Source: Rothia halotolerans (GTDB lineage Bacteria; Actinomycetota; Actinomycetes; Actinomycetales; Micrococcaceae). From it: a stretch of DNA of 64,000 nt. The translations under genes and the position numbers were made by a program. Below are positions 24,013-31,779 of the stretch, one piece after another. Location: positions 310,001 through 374,000 of the forward strand of contig NZ_NOIU01000002.1 of the NCBI RefSeq assembly GCF_004136635.1. Reading direction: 5' to 3'. The notes below the pieces were generated by a model, which did no database searches, had not been told where the DNA came from, and saw only the letters and a list, made by a program, of their open reading frames with translations. Position 1 is the stretch's first letter; each line of letters opens with the position of its first letter.

Positions 24013-24030
24013 GGGGCGGGGTCCCGCCCC
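24013..24030 (+). promoter_or_regulatory. GC-rich hairpin in the rpoZ leader
   Basis: GGGGCGGG (24013-24020) and CCCGCCCC (24023-24030) form an 8-bp stem with a two-base centre, 27 bases before the rpoZ start. It could attenuate or pace expression of the downstream genes; it lacks a U tract. Confidence 0.4.
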
Positions 24031-24057
24031 CCACGTCAACAGACACGGGAGAAGCTC

Positions 24058-24471
24058 TTGTCACTTTCCGAACACGAAGGCATCATCGACCCCTCGGTCG
24101 ACTCGCTGCTGAGCAAGGCCGAGTCCAAGTACGGGCTGGTCATCTTCGGCGCGCGCCGGGCCCGTCAGATCAACGCCTACTACTCCCAGCTGCAGGAGGG
24201 CCTCTTCGAGCACGTCGGCCCCCTGGTGGACACCGACGTCAACGAGAAGTCCCTCTCGATCGCCATGCGCGAGATCGAGGAGGACGTCATCGAGTCCCAC
24301 CACGTCGAGGGCGGGCGCTTCAACGAGAACGGGCAGCTGATCCACGACGAGGAGCCCGTCTCCGACTTCTTCACCTCCGACCTGTTCCCGACCGGCATCG
24401 AGGAGATCTCCGAGCCGTTCGTCGAGTTCAGCAACGAGGAGGACGGCCAGGGCGGCCAGCCGGAGGCGTAG
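24058..24471 (+). CDS. rpoZ: RNA polymerase omega subunit with acidic C-terminal extension
   Basis: A 137-residue omega subunit, which chaperones beta-prime into RNA polymerase. Residues 1-75 contain the conserved core ([28 protein letters not shown], and [15 protein letters not shown]). Residues 78-137 are an extra tail rich in Glu and Asp ([25 protein letters not shown]); typical actinobacterial omegas end near residue 85-110. The TTG start at 24058 is chosen because GGGAGAAG precedes it and the sequence matches the family start. The tail is in frame and ends at a normal stop with no sign of a frameshift. Confidence 0.93.
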   Translation: MSLSEHEGIIDPSVDSLLSKAESKYGLVIFGARRARQINAYYSQLQEGLFEHVGPLVDTDVNEKSLSIAMREIEEDVIESHHVEGGRFNENGQLIHDEEPVSDFFTSDLFPTGIEEISEPFVEFSNEEDGQGGQPEA

Positions 24472-24503
24472 CCCTCGGCACGCGCGCACGGACCTCGGGA
24501 TGG

Positions 24504-24532
24504 TTGGGGCGGCCGGACACGGCGGCTAGACT
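24504..24532 (+). promoter_or_regulatory. Leaderless promoter of coaBC
   Basis: TTGGGG (24504-24509), a 17-base spacer and TAGACT (24527-24532). The GTG start follows the -10 by seven bases, placing transcription and translation starts on the same base. No ribosome binding site is present. Confidence 0.65.
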
Positions 24533-24539
24533 ACCGTAG

Positions 24540-25895
24540 GTGCGCATCATCTTAGGTATCGGCGGAGGCATCGCGGCGTACAAGGCCGCGATGCTTCTGC
24601 GTCTCTTCAGCGAAGCGGGGCACGACGTCGTCCCCATGCCCACCGACTCCGCCCTGCGCTTCGTGGGGGCTCCCACCTTCGAGGCGCTCTCCGGGCATCC
24701 CGTGCGGGTCTCCGTCTTCGAGGACGTGGAGACCGTCAACCACGTCCGGCAGGGGGAGCAGGCGGACCTGATCGTCGTCGCGCCGGCCACCGCGGACCTG
24801 CTCGCCCGGCTCGCCGCCGGCCGAGCGGACGACCTGCTGACCGGGACCGTGCTCACTGCCACCTGTCCCGTGGTCATCGCCCCGGCCATGCACACCCAGA
24901 TGTGGGAGAACCCCGCCACCCGCCGCAACGTGGAGATCCTGCGCGGGTACGGGTACACGGTGGTCGAGCCCGCCGTGGGGCGCCTGACGGGCAGGGACAG
25001 CGGCGCCGGGCGGCTTCCGGAGCCGGCCGAGATCCGCGACGCCGCCCTGGCCGCCCACGCCGGGACCCGGCCCCGGGCCACCGCCCGCACCGAGGTCCGG
25101 CCTCAGACCGCCGGGCACGCCGGCCCGCGTGCCGACGACGAGCGGGCCGGGGACCGGACGCCCGGAGGCCCCCGGCGTGAGGGGCCGCTCGGCGGGCGCC
25201 GCGTCGTCGTCACCGCCGGCGGCACGCGCGAGCCGCTGGACCCGGTGCGGTTCCTCGGCAACCGATCCTCGGGGAAGCAGGGCATCGCGGTGGCGCGTGC
25301 GGCGCTGGACGCCGGCGCCGAGGTCACCCTGCTGCTGGCCCACACCGAGGTCCCCGCCCCGGCGGAGGAGGCGGGCCTGACGATCCGCAGCGTGGGCACG
25401 GCGCTGGAGCTGCGCGAGGCGGTCTTCGCCGCCCTCGCCGAGCAGCCCGCGGACGCGCTGGTCATGACGGCCGCCGTCGCGGACTTCCGGCCCGGCGCAT
25501 ACCGCGAGTCCAAGATCAAGAAGGACCCCGAGGCGACCGACGCGCCCGTCATCGAGCTGGTCCGCAACCCCGACATCCTGCGCGAGGTCGTCCAGCGGCG
25601 GGGGGAGGGCGGCCCCGCGCCCGCGCTGATCGTGGGGTTCGCGGCGGAGACCGGCTCCGAGGAGGCGAGCGTGGCCGAGCTCGGCCGGGCGAAGCTATGC
25701 TCCAAGGGCAGCGACGTCCTGGTGGTCAACCAGGTGGGGACCGACCTCGTGTTCGGCAGCGACCGGACCGCGGCGACGATCCTGGTCCGGCGCGGCTCCG
25801 AGACCGAGGAGACCGACGTCGCCGGCGGCAAGGATGACCTCGCGAGACGGCTCGTGGAGCTCATGGCGTCACATCCTGACATGAGACGGCGGTAG
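24540..25895 (+). CDS. coaBC: Bifunctional phosphopantothenoylcysteine synthetase/decarboxylase
   Basis: A 451-residue fusion for two steps of coenzyme A synthesis. Residues 1-175 are the FMN-dependent decarboxylase (CoaC), with GGIAAYKA at the N-terminus, His68 in VNHV and the PAMHTQMWENP flavin motif. Residues about 218-451 are the ligase (CoaB), starting RRVVVTAGGTREPLDPVRF. A charged disordered linker (about 175-217) joins them. The CoaC flap, ACGD in E. coli, reads TGRD here (about 150-153), so the flap cysteine is absent. The GTG start is set by the leaderless promoter. Confidence 0.95.
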   Translation: MRIILGIGGGIAAYKAAMLLRLFSEAGHDVVPMPTDSALRFVGAPTFEALSGHPVRVSVFEDVETVNHVRQGEQADLIVVAPATADLLARLAAGRADDLLTGTVLTATCPVVIAPAMHTQMWENPATRRNVEILRGYGYTVVEPAVGRLTGRDSGAGRLPEPAEIRDAALAAHAGTRPRATARTEVRPQTAGHAGPRADDERAGDRTPGGPRREGPLGGRRVVVTAGGTREPLDPVRFLGNRSSGKQGIAVARAALDAGAEVTLLLAHTEVPAPAEEAGLTIRSVGTALELREAVFAALAEQPADALVMTAAVADFRPGAYRESKIKKDPEATDAPVIELVRNPDILREVVQRRGEGGPAPALIVGFAAETGSEEASVAELGRAKLCSKGSDVLVVNQVGTDLVFGSDRTAATILVRRGSETEETDVAGGKDDLARRLVELMASHPDMRRR

Positions 25896-25917
25896 GCGGA
25901 AAGACGCGGGCAGCTAG

Positions 25918-25923
25918 TACAGT
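25918..25923 (+). promoter_or_regulatory. -10 element of metK, probably leaderless
   Basis: TACAGT ends six bases before the metK GTG, so the transcript should start at the start codon. No -35 or ribosome binding site is recognisable, and no SAM riboswitch could fit. Confidence 0.5.
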
Positions 25924-25929
25924 GGTCGC

Positions 25930-27135
25930 GTGACTTCGAACGAGAACCAGTACCTGCGCCTGTTCACCTCGGAATCGGTGACGGAGGGCCACCCCGACAA
26001 GATCTGCGACCAGATCTCCGACTCGATCCTCGACGCGCTGCTGGACCAGGACCCCCTGGCCAACGTGGCGGTCGAGACCATGGTCACCACCGGGCAGGTG
26101 CACGTCGCCGGCGAGGTCACGACCAACGCGTACGTGGAGATCCCCAAGATCGTCCGGGAGACGATCCTGGACATCGGCTACAACTCCTCGACCCACGGCT
26201 TCGACGGCGAGTTCTGCGGCGTCTCCGTCTCGATCGGCGAGCAGTCCCCGGACATCAACGCCGGCGTCTACGAGTCCTACGAGCAGCGCATCGGCGTCGC
26301 CGAGGACGAGCTGGACCACCAGGGCGCGGGGGACCAGGGGCTGATGTTCGGCTACGCCTCCAACGAGACGGCCTCGCTCATGCCGGCCCCGATCTGGATC
26401 GCCCACCGGCTCTCCGAGCGCCTCACCGAGGTCCGCAAGAGCGGGATCCTGCCTGGGCTGCGGCCCGACGGGAAGACGCAGGTCACCCTCGGGTACGACG
26501 GGAGCACGCCGGTCTCGGTGGACACCGTCGTCGTCTCCTCCCAGCACGCCGCGAGCTACGAGCTGGGCGCGCTGCAGCAGGACATCCGCGAGGCGGTGGT
26601 GGCCCCGGTCCTGGAGGACCTGGAGCTGGACACCTCGGACGCGAAGTTCATCATCAACCCGGCCGGCCGCTTCGTCCAGGGCGGCCCCGTCGGCGACGCC
26701 GGGCTGACCGGGCGCAAGATCATCGTGGACACCTACGGGGGCATGGCCCGCCACGGCGGAGGCGCGTTCTCGGGCAAGGACCCCTCGAAGGTCGACCGCT
26801 CGGCCGCGTACGCGATGCGCTGGGTGGCCAAGAACGTCGTCGCGGCGGGCCTGGCCGACCGCGCCGAGGTGCAGGTCGCCTACGCGATCGGCAGCGCGCG
26901 CCCGGTGGGCCTCTACGTCGAGACCTTCGGGACCCACCACGTGGACCCGCAGCGCATCGAGGCCGCCATCCGCGAGGTCTTCGACCTGCGGCCGCTGGCC
27001 ATCATCCGCGACCTCGAGCTGCGGCGCCCCATCTTCGCCAAGACGGCCGCGCACGGCCACTTCGGCCGCACGGAGCCCGAGTTCACCTGGGAGAGCACCA
27101 ACAGGGCGGAGGCCCTGCGGGCGGCCGCCCTCTAG
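25930..27135 (+). CDS. metK: S-adenosylmethionine synthetase
   Basis: A 401-residue methionine adenosyltransferase. The N-terminal [17 protein letters not shown], the [12 protein letters not shown] signature and the P-loop-like [19 protein letters not shown] are intact. It supplies SAM for methylation and radical-SAM enzymes. The GTG fits the -10 spacing. priA begins two bases after its stop. Confidence 0.98.
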   Translation: MTSNENQYLRLFTSESVTEGHPDKICDQISDSILDALLDQDPLANVAVETMVTTGQVHVAGEVTTNAYVEIPKIVRETILDIGYNSSTHGFDGEFCGVSVSIGEQSPDINAGVYESYEQRIGVAEDELDHQGAGDQGLMFGYASNETASLMPAPIWIAHRLSERLTEVRKSGILPGLRPDGKTQVTLGYDGSTPVSVDTVVVSSQHAASYELGALQQDIREAVVAPVLEDLELDTSDAKFIINPAGRFVQGGPVGDAGLTGRKIIVDTYGGMARHGGGAFSGKDPSKVDRSAAYAMRWVAKNVVAAGLADRAEVQVAYAIGSARPVGLYVETFGTHHVDPQRIEAAIREVFDLRPLAIIRDLELRRPIFAKTAAHGHFGRTEPEFTWESTNRAEALRAAAL

Positions 27136-27137
27136 CG

Positions 27138-29537
27138 ATGGAACACGACGTGGGGGAGGCGGAGGCGCCGGGCCCGGCCGGTCTGTTCCCCATCGAGGAG
27201 GCGGCTCCCGGCGGCCGGACCTCCGGCGGCGTCGTGCTCGCCGAGCGGGACCCGGTGGCCCGCGTCGCCATCGACACCCGGGTGCCGCATCTGGACCGGC
27301 TGTTCGACTACCACGTCCCCGCCGAGCTCGACGAGGAGGCCCAGCCGGGCACCCGCGTGCGGATCGCCTTCCACCACCGGGAGACGGTCGCCTGGCTGGT
27401 GGAGCGCGTCCCGAGCAGCGACTCCTCGGTGCCGCTGCAGCCGTTGCGCGGGGTCCTCTCCCCGGTGCGGGCGCTGACGCCCGAGACGTGGGCGCTGGTC
27501 CGCGCGGTCGCGGCCCGCAGCGCCGGGCTGGACTCCGACGTGCTCCGGCTGGCGGTGCCCCCGCGCGCCGCCGGCGCGGAGAAGCGCCACCTCGCCCGGG
27601 CCGCCGACGCCGAGGAGCAGCCCCGGCCCGCCTGGACCGCGGCGGAGGGCGAGGGCGGGGAAGACGCCGTCCTCCCCGCGGAGGCCGATCCGGCATCCGG
27701 GGCGGGGGCCGGTGAATCCGCCGCTGCCGAGGGCCATCGCCCAGCCGACGCCTCGGAGGAGAACGAGGGCGCCGCCGCGGTGGAGGGAGCCGAGGCAGAC
27801 GAGGGTTCCCCCGCCGGCGGAGCCTCGGGCGGAACCGAAGACTCCGTGTCGGCTGGCACCTCTGACAGCGTCGGGAGCCCCGCTGCGGACGAAGGCGCTT
27901 CCGCCGTCGAGCACGCCTCCGTCCCCGACCACGCCCCCGCCGAGGAGGCGTCCGGCTCCGGCTGGGAGCCGTACCTCGGCGGCCCCGAGTTCCTCGCCGC
28001 GCTCTCCGACGCCGAGCACCCCGCCGTCAGGAGGGTCGCCGCCTTCGCCCCGTCCGGTGGCCGGGACTGGGCGGAGCTGACGGCCCGGGCGTGCGCCGCG
28101 ACGCTCACCTCGGGGCGCCGCGCGCTCGTCGTCGTCGCGGACAACGGGCGGCTGGACCGCCTCGAGGCCGCCCTCGGCCGGCTGGTCGACGCCGAGCGGA
28201 TCGCCCGGCTGAGCAACGACGCCGGGCTCAGCACCCGCTACGCCCAGTTCCTGCGCGCCCTGAGCGGCGAGGCCTGGGTGGTCATCGGCACCCGGTCCGC
28301 GGCCTTCGCGCCGGTGCCGGACCTCGGCCTGGTGGCCTGCTTCGACGACGGCGACTCGAACCTGATCGAGCGGCAGGCCCCCTACTCGCACGCGCGCGAC
28401 GTGCTCCTGCTCCGCGCCCAGCAGCAGGGCTGCTCGGCGCTGTTCGGCGGCTACGCCGTCTCCCCCGAGGCGCAGCGCCTCGTGCAGACCGGCTGGGCCC
28501 TGCCGCTGGCCCTGCCGCGCCCCGAGCTGCGCCTCGCCTCGCCGCACATCGTGGCGACCTCGGACTCCTTCGAGCGCACCCGGGACCCGCTGGCCGCGCT
28601 GGCCAGGATCCCGCAGACCGCCCACCGCGTCGCCCGGGAGGCGCTGGCCAGCGGACCCGTCCTGGTGCAGGTGGCCCGCACCGGCTACGCGCCGAGCCTC
28701 GCCTGCCAGCGCTGCCGTGCCTCGGCGCGCTGCCCGCACTGCCACGGCCCGCTGCGCCTGGAGAAGGACTCCCGCGCCCAGGCGACCTGCCGCTGGTGCC
28801 ACCGCGGGGTCGCCGAGTGGCGCTGTCCCGAGTGCGGCTCGGACCGGTGGCGGCTGACCACGGTCGGCGCGCTGCGCACGGCCGAGGAGCTCGGCCGCGC
28901 CTTCCCGCAGGTGCCGGTGGTCAACTCGAGCGCCGAGAGCGTCCGGAGCGAGGTCGGCTCCGCGCCGAGCCTCGTGGTCGCCACCCCCGGTGCCGAGCCC
29001 CGGGCCGCCGGCGGCTACCAGGCTGCCCTCCTGCTGGACGGCGACCGCATGCTGGCGCGCGACTCCCTCCGGGCGGGGGAGGACGTGCTGCGGCGCTGGA
29101 TGAACGCGTGCGCCCTGGTCAAGCCGCGGGAGGAGGGCGGCCGGGTGGTGTGCACGGCCGAGGAGTCGGGGCCGCTGGCAGCGCTGGTCCGCTGGGACCC
29201 CGCCGGCTTCTCCGCGCGGGAGCTGGCCGAGCGGCACGAGCTGGGGCTGCCGCCCGCGGTCCGCATCGCCGCGATCACCGGCCCGCGGGCTGCCGTCGAG
29301 GCCTTCCTCGTCGCCCTGGACGCCCCCGCCGTCGCGCCCCCGCCCGCCCTGCGGGTGCTGGACGCCGTCCCGCTGAGCGACGACGACGCCGAGGACGAGT
29401 ACCGGGCCCTGCTCTTCATGTCCTACGCCGCGGCGCCGGCCGTCACCCGCGCCCTGCGGGGGATCCGGGCGGGGTTCTCCGCCCATCGCCGCTACGGCCC
29501 GGTGCAGATCCGCTGCGACGGGATCGACCTGCTCTGA
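27138..29537 (+). CDS. priA: PriA-like primosomal protein N' lacking helicase motifs, with a large insert
   Basis: A 799-residue actinobacterial PriA. The DNA-binding N-terminal domain (about 35-140) and the zinc-binding cysteine pairs (CQRC, CPHC, CRWC, CPEC) are present, so a primosomal DNA-binding role is plausible. The ATPase is degenerate: no GxxxxGKT P-loop, and the DEEH box is replaced by DDGD (403-406, before SNLIERQAPYSHARD). Loss of helicase motifs is known for the phylum. Residues about 150-275 are an extra low-complexity acidic/Ala/Gly/Ser stretch. It follows metK by two bases, and the usual fmt neighbour does not follow. Confidence 0.9.
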   Translation: MEHDVGEAEAPGPAGLFPIEEAAPGGRTSGGVVLAERDPVARVAIDTRVPHLDRLFDYHVPAELDEEAQPGTRVRIAFHHRETVAWLVERVPSSDSSVPLQPLRGVLSPVRALTPETWALVRAVAARSAGLDSDVLRLAVPPRAAGAEKRHLARAADAEEQPRPAWTAAEGEGGEDAVLPAEADPASGAGAGESAAAEGHRPADASEENEGAAAVEGAEADEGSPAGGASGGTEDSVSAGTSDSVGSPAADEGASAVEHASVPDHAPAEEASGSGWEPYLGGPEFLAALSDAEHPAVRRVAAFAPSGGRDWAELTARACAATLTSGRRALVVVADNGRLDRLEAALGRLVDAERIARLSNDAGLSTRYAQFLRALSGEAWVVIGTRSAAFAPVPDLGLVACFDDGDSNLIERQAPYSHARDVLLLRAQQQGCSALFGGYAVSPEAQRLVQTGWALPLALPRPELRLASPHIVATSDSFERTRDPLAALARIPQTAHRVAREALASGPVLVQVARTGYAPSLACQRCRASARCPHCHGPLRLEKDSRAQATCRWCHRGVAEWRCPECGSDRWRLTTVGALRTAEELGRAFPQVPVVNSSAESVRSEVGSAPSLVVATPGAEPRAAGGYQAALLLDGDRMLARDSLRAGEDVLRRWMNACALVKPREEGGRVVCTAEESGPLAALVRWDPAGFSARELAERHELGLPPAVRIAAITGPRAAVEAFLVALDAPAVAPPPALRVLDAVPLSDDDAEDEYRALLFMSYAAAPAVTRALRGIRAGFSAHRRYGPVQIRCDGIDLL

Positions 29538-29580
29538 GCGCCGGAGCCGCGGACGCCGGCCGACAGCGCGGGACCCGCCG

Positions 29581-30678
29581 CTAGCCGACGACGTCGCGGG
29601 CCAGCCGCGCCAGCCGCCCGGCGGAGCGATCCCAGCTGTAGCGGCCGGCGTCGCGCACCGCCGCGAGGGCTTGCCGGCGGTAGACCTCCGGCTCGGCCAG
29701 GGAGCGGATCCGCTCGACGAGCTCGCCCTCGGCCTCCGGGTCTGCCCGCAGCGCGCCGGGGGCGATCTCGCGGAAGATCTCGATGTCGCTGGTGACCACC
29801 GGCGTGCCGGCGGCCATCGCCTCGACCACCGGCAGCCCGTACCCCTCGGAGGCGCTGGCCGTGACCAGCGCCGCGCACTCCCGCAGCAGGCGCCGGTACT
29901 CGGCGTCGGTGACGCCGCCGTGGAAGGTCACTCGCGCGCCCGGCGGGACGAGGGCGCGCAGCTGTTCGGTCCGCCGCTCGGGGAAGCGGGAGAGGATCCG
30001 CAGCTCGTGCTCGGGCAGCCGCCCCATGGCCTCGATGAGCCGCTCGACCCGCTTGTAGGGCATGGCCGAGCCCATGTAGAGCAGGGAGTCCCCGCGGCCG
30101 GGGATGCGTTCGAGTGCCTCCTGCTCCTCGCAGACGGCGTCGGCCGGCGGCGCGTTGGAGACCACGTGGACGGGGCGACGGGTCAGGCGGTGCTCGGCCA
30201 TGAGCCGCCGGGTGGTCTCGCTGACGGTCACGACGGCGTCGGCCCGGTTCAGCAGCATCCGCTGCGGCGCGTAGGAGGTGTGGAAGAGACGCCAGCCGAG
30301 GCGGACCGGGGCCGGCAGGAAGCCCGGCGGCTCGGGGTGCTCGTAGTAGATGAGGTCGTGCAAGGTCAGGACGAGCGGGAACCTGCGGCCCAGCCCGCCC
30401 ACGGTCTGCATGGGGGAGAACAGCAGGTCCGGGCGGTAGCGGTTGAGGAGCCAGCCGGTGAGCGGCTCGAGCGGCCCGGTGGGGGAGGGACCCATGATCC
30501 AGGGCAGGCCGGGCAGCTGGGCCAGCTGCGCCTCGTCGCTGATGAGCATGGCCACGCGCAGGCCGGGCTCCTCGCCCGCCTCGATGCGGCGCCTCAGGGC
30601 ATGGAGCAGCTCGGCGGTGTAGCGGCTGATGCCGTCGTGGACCGGGCGGACGTAGCGGGCGTCGAAGACCATCCTCAT
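29581..30678 (-). CDS. Glycosyltransferase family 4
   Basis: A 365-residue GT-B-fold retaining glycosyltransferase. The N-terminal MRMVFDARYVRPVHDGISRY resembles mannosyl/glucosyltransferases; the C-terminal nucleotide-sugar domain has GSAMPYKRVERLIEAM and the acidic E(x7)E box in SASEGYGLPVVEAMA. There are no membrane helices. Acceptor and sugar are unknown; cell-wall or glycolipid mannosylation is a guess. AAGGAGG lies ten bases before the ATG. Its start overlaps the stop of the upstream hydrolase gene, so the two form one operon, convergent with priA. Confidence 0.88.
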   Translation of the reverse strand: MRMVFDARYVRPVHDGISRYTAELLHALRRRIEAGEEPGLRVAMLISDEAQLAQLPGLPWIMGPSPTGPLEPLTGWLLNRYRPDLLFSPMQTVGGLGRRFPLVLTLHDLIYYEHPEPPGFLPAPVRLGWRLFHTSYAPQRMLLNRADAVVTVSETTRRLMAEHRLTRRPVHVVSNAPPADAVCEEQEALERIPGRGDSLLYMGSAMPYKRVERLIEAMGRLPEHELRILSRFPERRTEQLRALVPPGARVTFHGGVTDAEYRRLLRECAALVTASASEGYGLPVVEAMAAGTPVVTSDIEIFREIAPGALRADPEAEGELVERIRSLAEPEVYRRQALAAVRDAGRYSWDRSAGRLARLARDVVG

Positions 30679-31616
30679 GCCGGCTGCGCCTCCTTCCGCA
30701 GGAAACCCTCGACGAGACCGGCGGCGCGGCGGGGGGCCTCGTAGTGGACCAGGTGCCCGACGGCGGGGATGACCTCGAGCCGGGCGTCCGGGAAGAGGCC
30801 GGCGAGCGTCCGCTGGCCGGCGACGGAGCCCAGGTCGTCCTGCTCCGCGGCGATCAGCAGCACGGGGCAGGCGACCGAGGGGGCGACGTCGCGCACGGTG
30901 TCCCGGATCGAGGAGCCGTAGGCCTCGAGCACGGTCCGGCGGCTGCTGAAGGCCCCGAAGTACGCGGCGTGCTGGCCGTTGATGAAGCTCCTCAGACCCG
31001 GGAGGCGGTTCTTCATCATGACCTCGGAGGAGATCCGGGTGATGAGGCGGGAGCGGACCAGGGCGTCCCCGGCCCGGCCGGGCAGCGCCGCGCAGACCCG
31101 GTAGAAGAGGGAAGCCGCGCCGGCCGCGGCGCGGGCCCCCGTCTCCAGGGCGGGCTCGCAGATGGGGTTGACCAGGGCGAGGGCTGAGACCGCGCCGGGA
31201 TGCCGGGCGGCCAGGCGCGCGGCGACCACCGAGCCGAAGGAGTGCCCGACGACGGCGAGCGGCTCGCTTCCCAGCTCTGCGGCCAGCGCCCGGAGGACCT
31301 CGGCGTACTCGTCCGCGGTGTGCGGCAGGCTCGTCAGCGGCTCGGAGGCGCCGAAGCCGGGCAGGTCCGGGACCACGACCTCCCATTCGCGCCGCAGCGG
31401 CTCCGCGAGCAGGGCCATGCCGTGGTGGTCCCCGCGGAAGCCGTGGACCATCAGCAGCCGCGGGGCGCCGGCGCGCAGGGAGGGGTAGGTCCAGTAGCGG
31501 ATCCTGGCGGCGTCGTGGACGAAGCCGCTCTCGCGGGGGAAGTAGGCGGGGCGCGGCTGCGCCTCGAAGACGCCGTCCGTCTCGCCGGCGCTCGGCCGCG
31601 GGGACTCGTGGGGCAC
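30675..31616 (-). CDS. Alpha/beta hydrolase
   Basis: A 313-residue alpha/beta-fold hydrolase with the oxyanion turn VHGFRGDHHG, nucleophile elbow GHSFGS and catalytic histidine in AVGHLVHYE; EQDD probably supplies the acid. There is no signal peptide. Substrate unknown. GTG at 31616 is chosen because AAGGAG precedes it; a longer version would begin in the promoter region. It is translationally coupled to the GT4 gene, suggesting a shared pathway such as cell-envelope glycolipid processing (inference). Confidence 0.85.
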   Translation of the reverse strand: MPHESPRPSAGETDGVFEAQPRPAYFPRESGFVHDAARIRYWTYPSLRAGAPRLLMVHGFRGDHHGMALLAEPLRREWEVVVPDLPGFGASEPLTSLPHTADEYAEVLRALAAELGSEPLAVVGHSFGSVVAARLAARHPGAVSALALVNPICEPALETGARAAAGAASLFYRVCAALPGRAGDALVRSRLITRISSEVMMKNRLPGLRSFINGQHAAYFGAFSSRRTVLEAYGSSIRDTVRDVAPSVACPVLLIAAEQDDLGSVAGQRTLAGLFPDARLEVIPAVGHLVHYEAPRRAAGLVEGFLRKEAQPA

Positions 31617-31648
31617 GGGCTGGCACTCCTTCTGCTGGGGTTGGGGCC

Positions 31649-31654
31649 AGCTTA
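31649..31654 (-). promoter_or_regulatory. -10 element of the hydrolase-GT4 operon
   Basis: TAAGCT on the minus strand, about 33 bases before the GTG, in the intergenic region shared with leuS. No good -35 is seen. Confidence 0.35.
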
Positions 31655-31687
31655 CAAGCCGTGGCCGGCGTTGCTTGCCCGAGACGC

Positions 31688-31693
31688 TAGACT
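31688..31693 (+). promoter_or_regulatory. -10 element of leuS
   Basis: TAGACT on the plus strand gives a leader of about 80 bases before leuS. The -35 position is GC-rich. No T-box features and no leucine-rich leader peptide were found in the leader. Confidence 0.45.
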
Positions 31694-31779
31694 GTGGATG
31701 ATCCCTAGCGAACGGCCCTGCCCTCGGCATGCCCCCGGCAGTGCGGCCCTTCGGAACACCTCAGCGCAAAGGAAACACT

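Noticed and set aside
25896-25929. SAM riboswitch before metK
   Set aside because: Only 34 bases separate coaBC and metK, and the promoter looks leaderless.
31698-31779. Leader peptide upstream of leuS starting at ATG 31698
   Set aside because: The frame has no leucine run and no nearby stop; it continues far into leuS in another frame.
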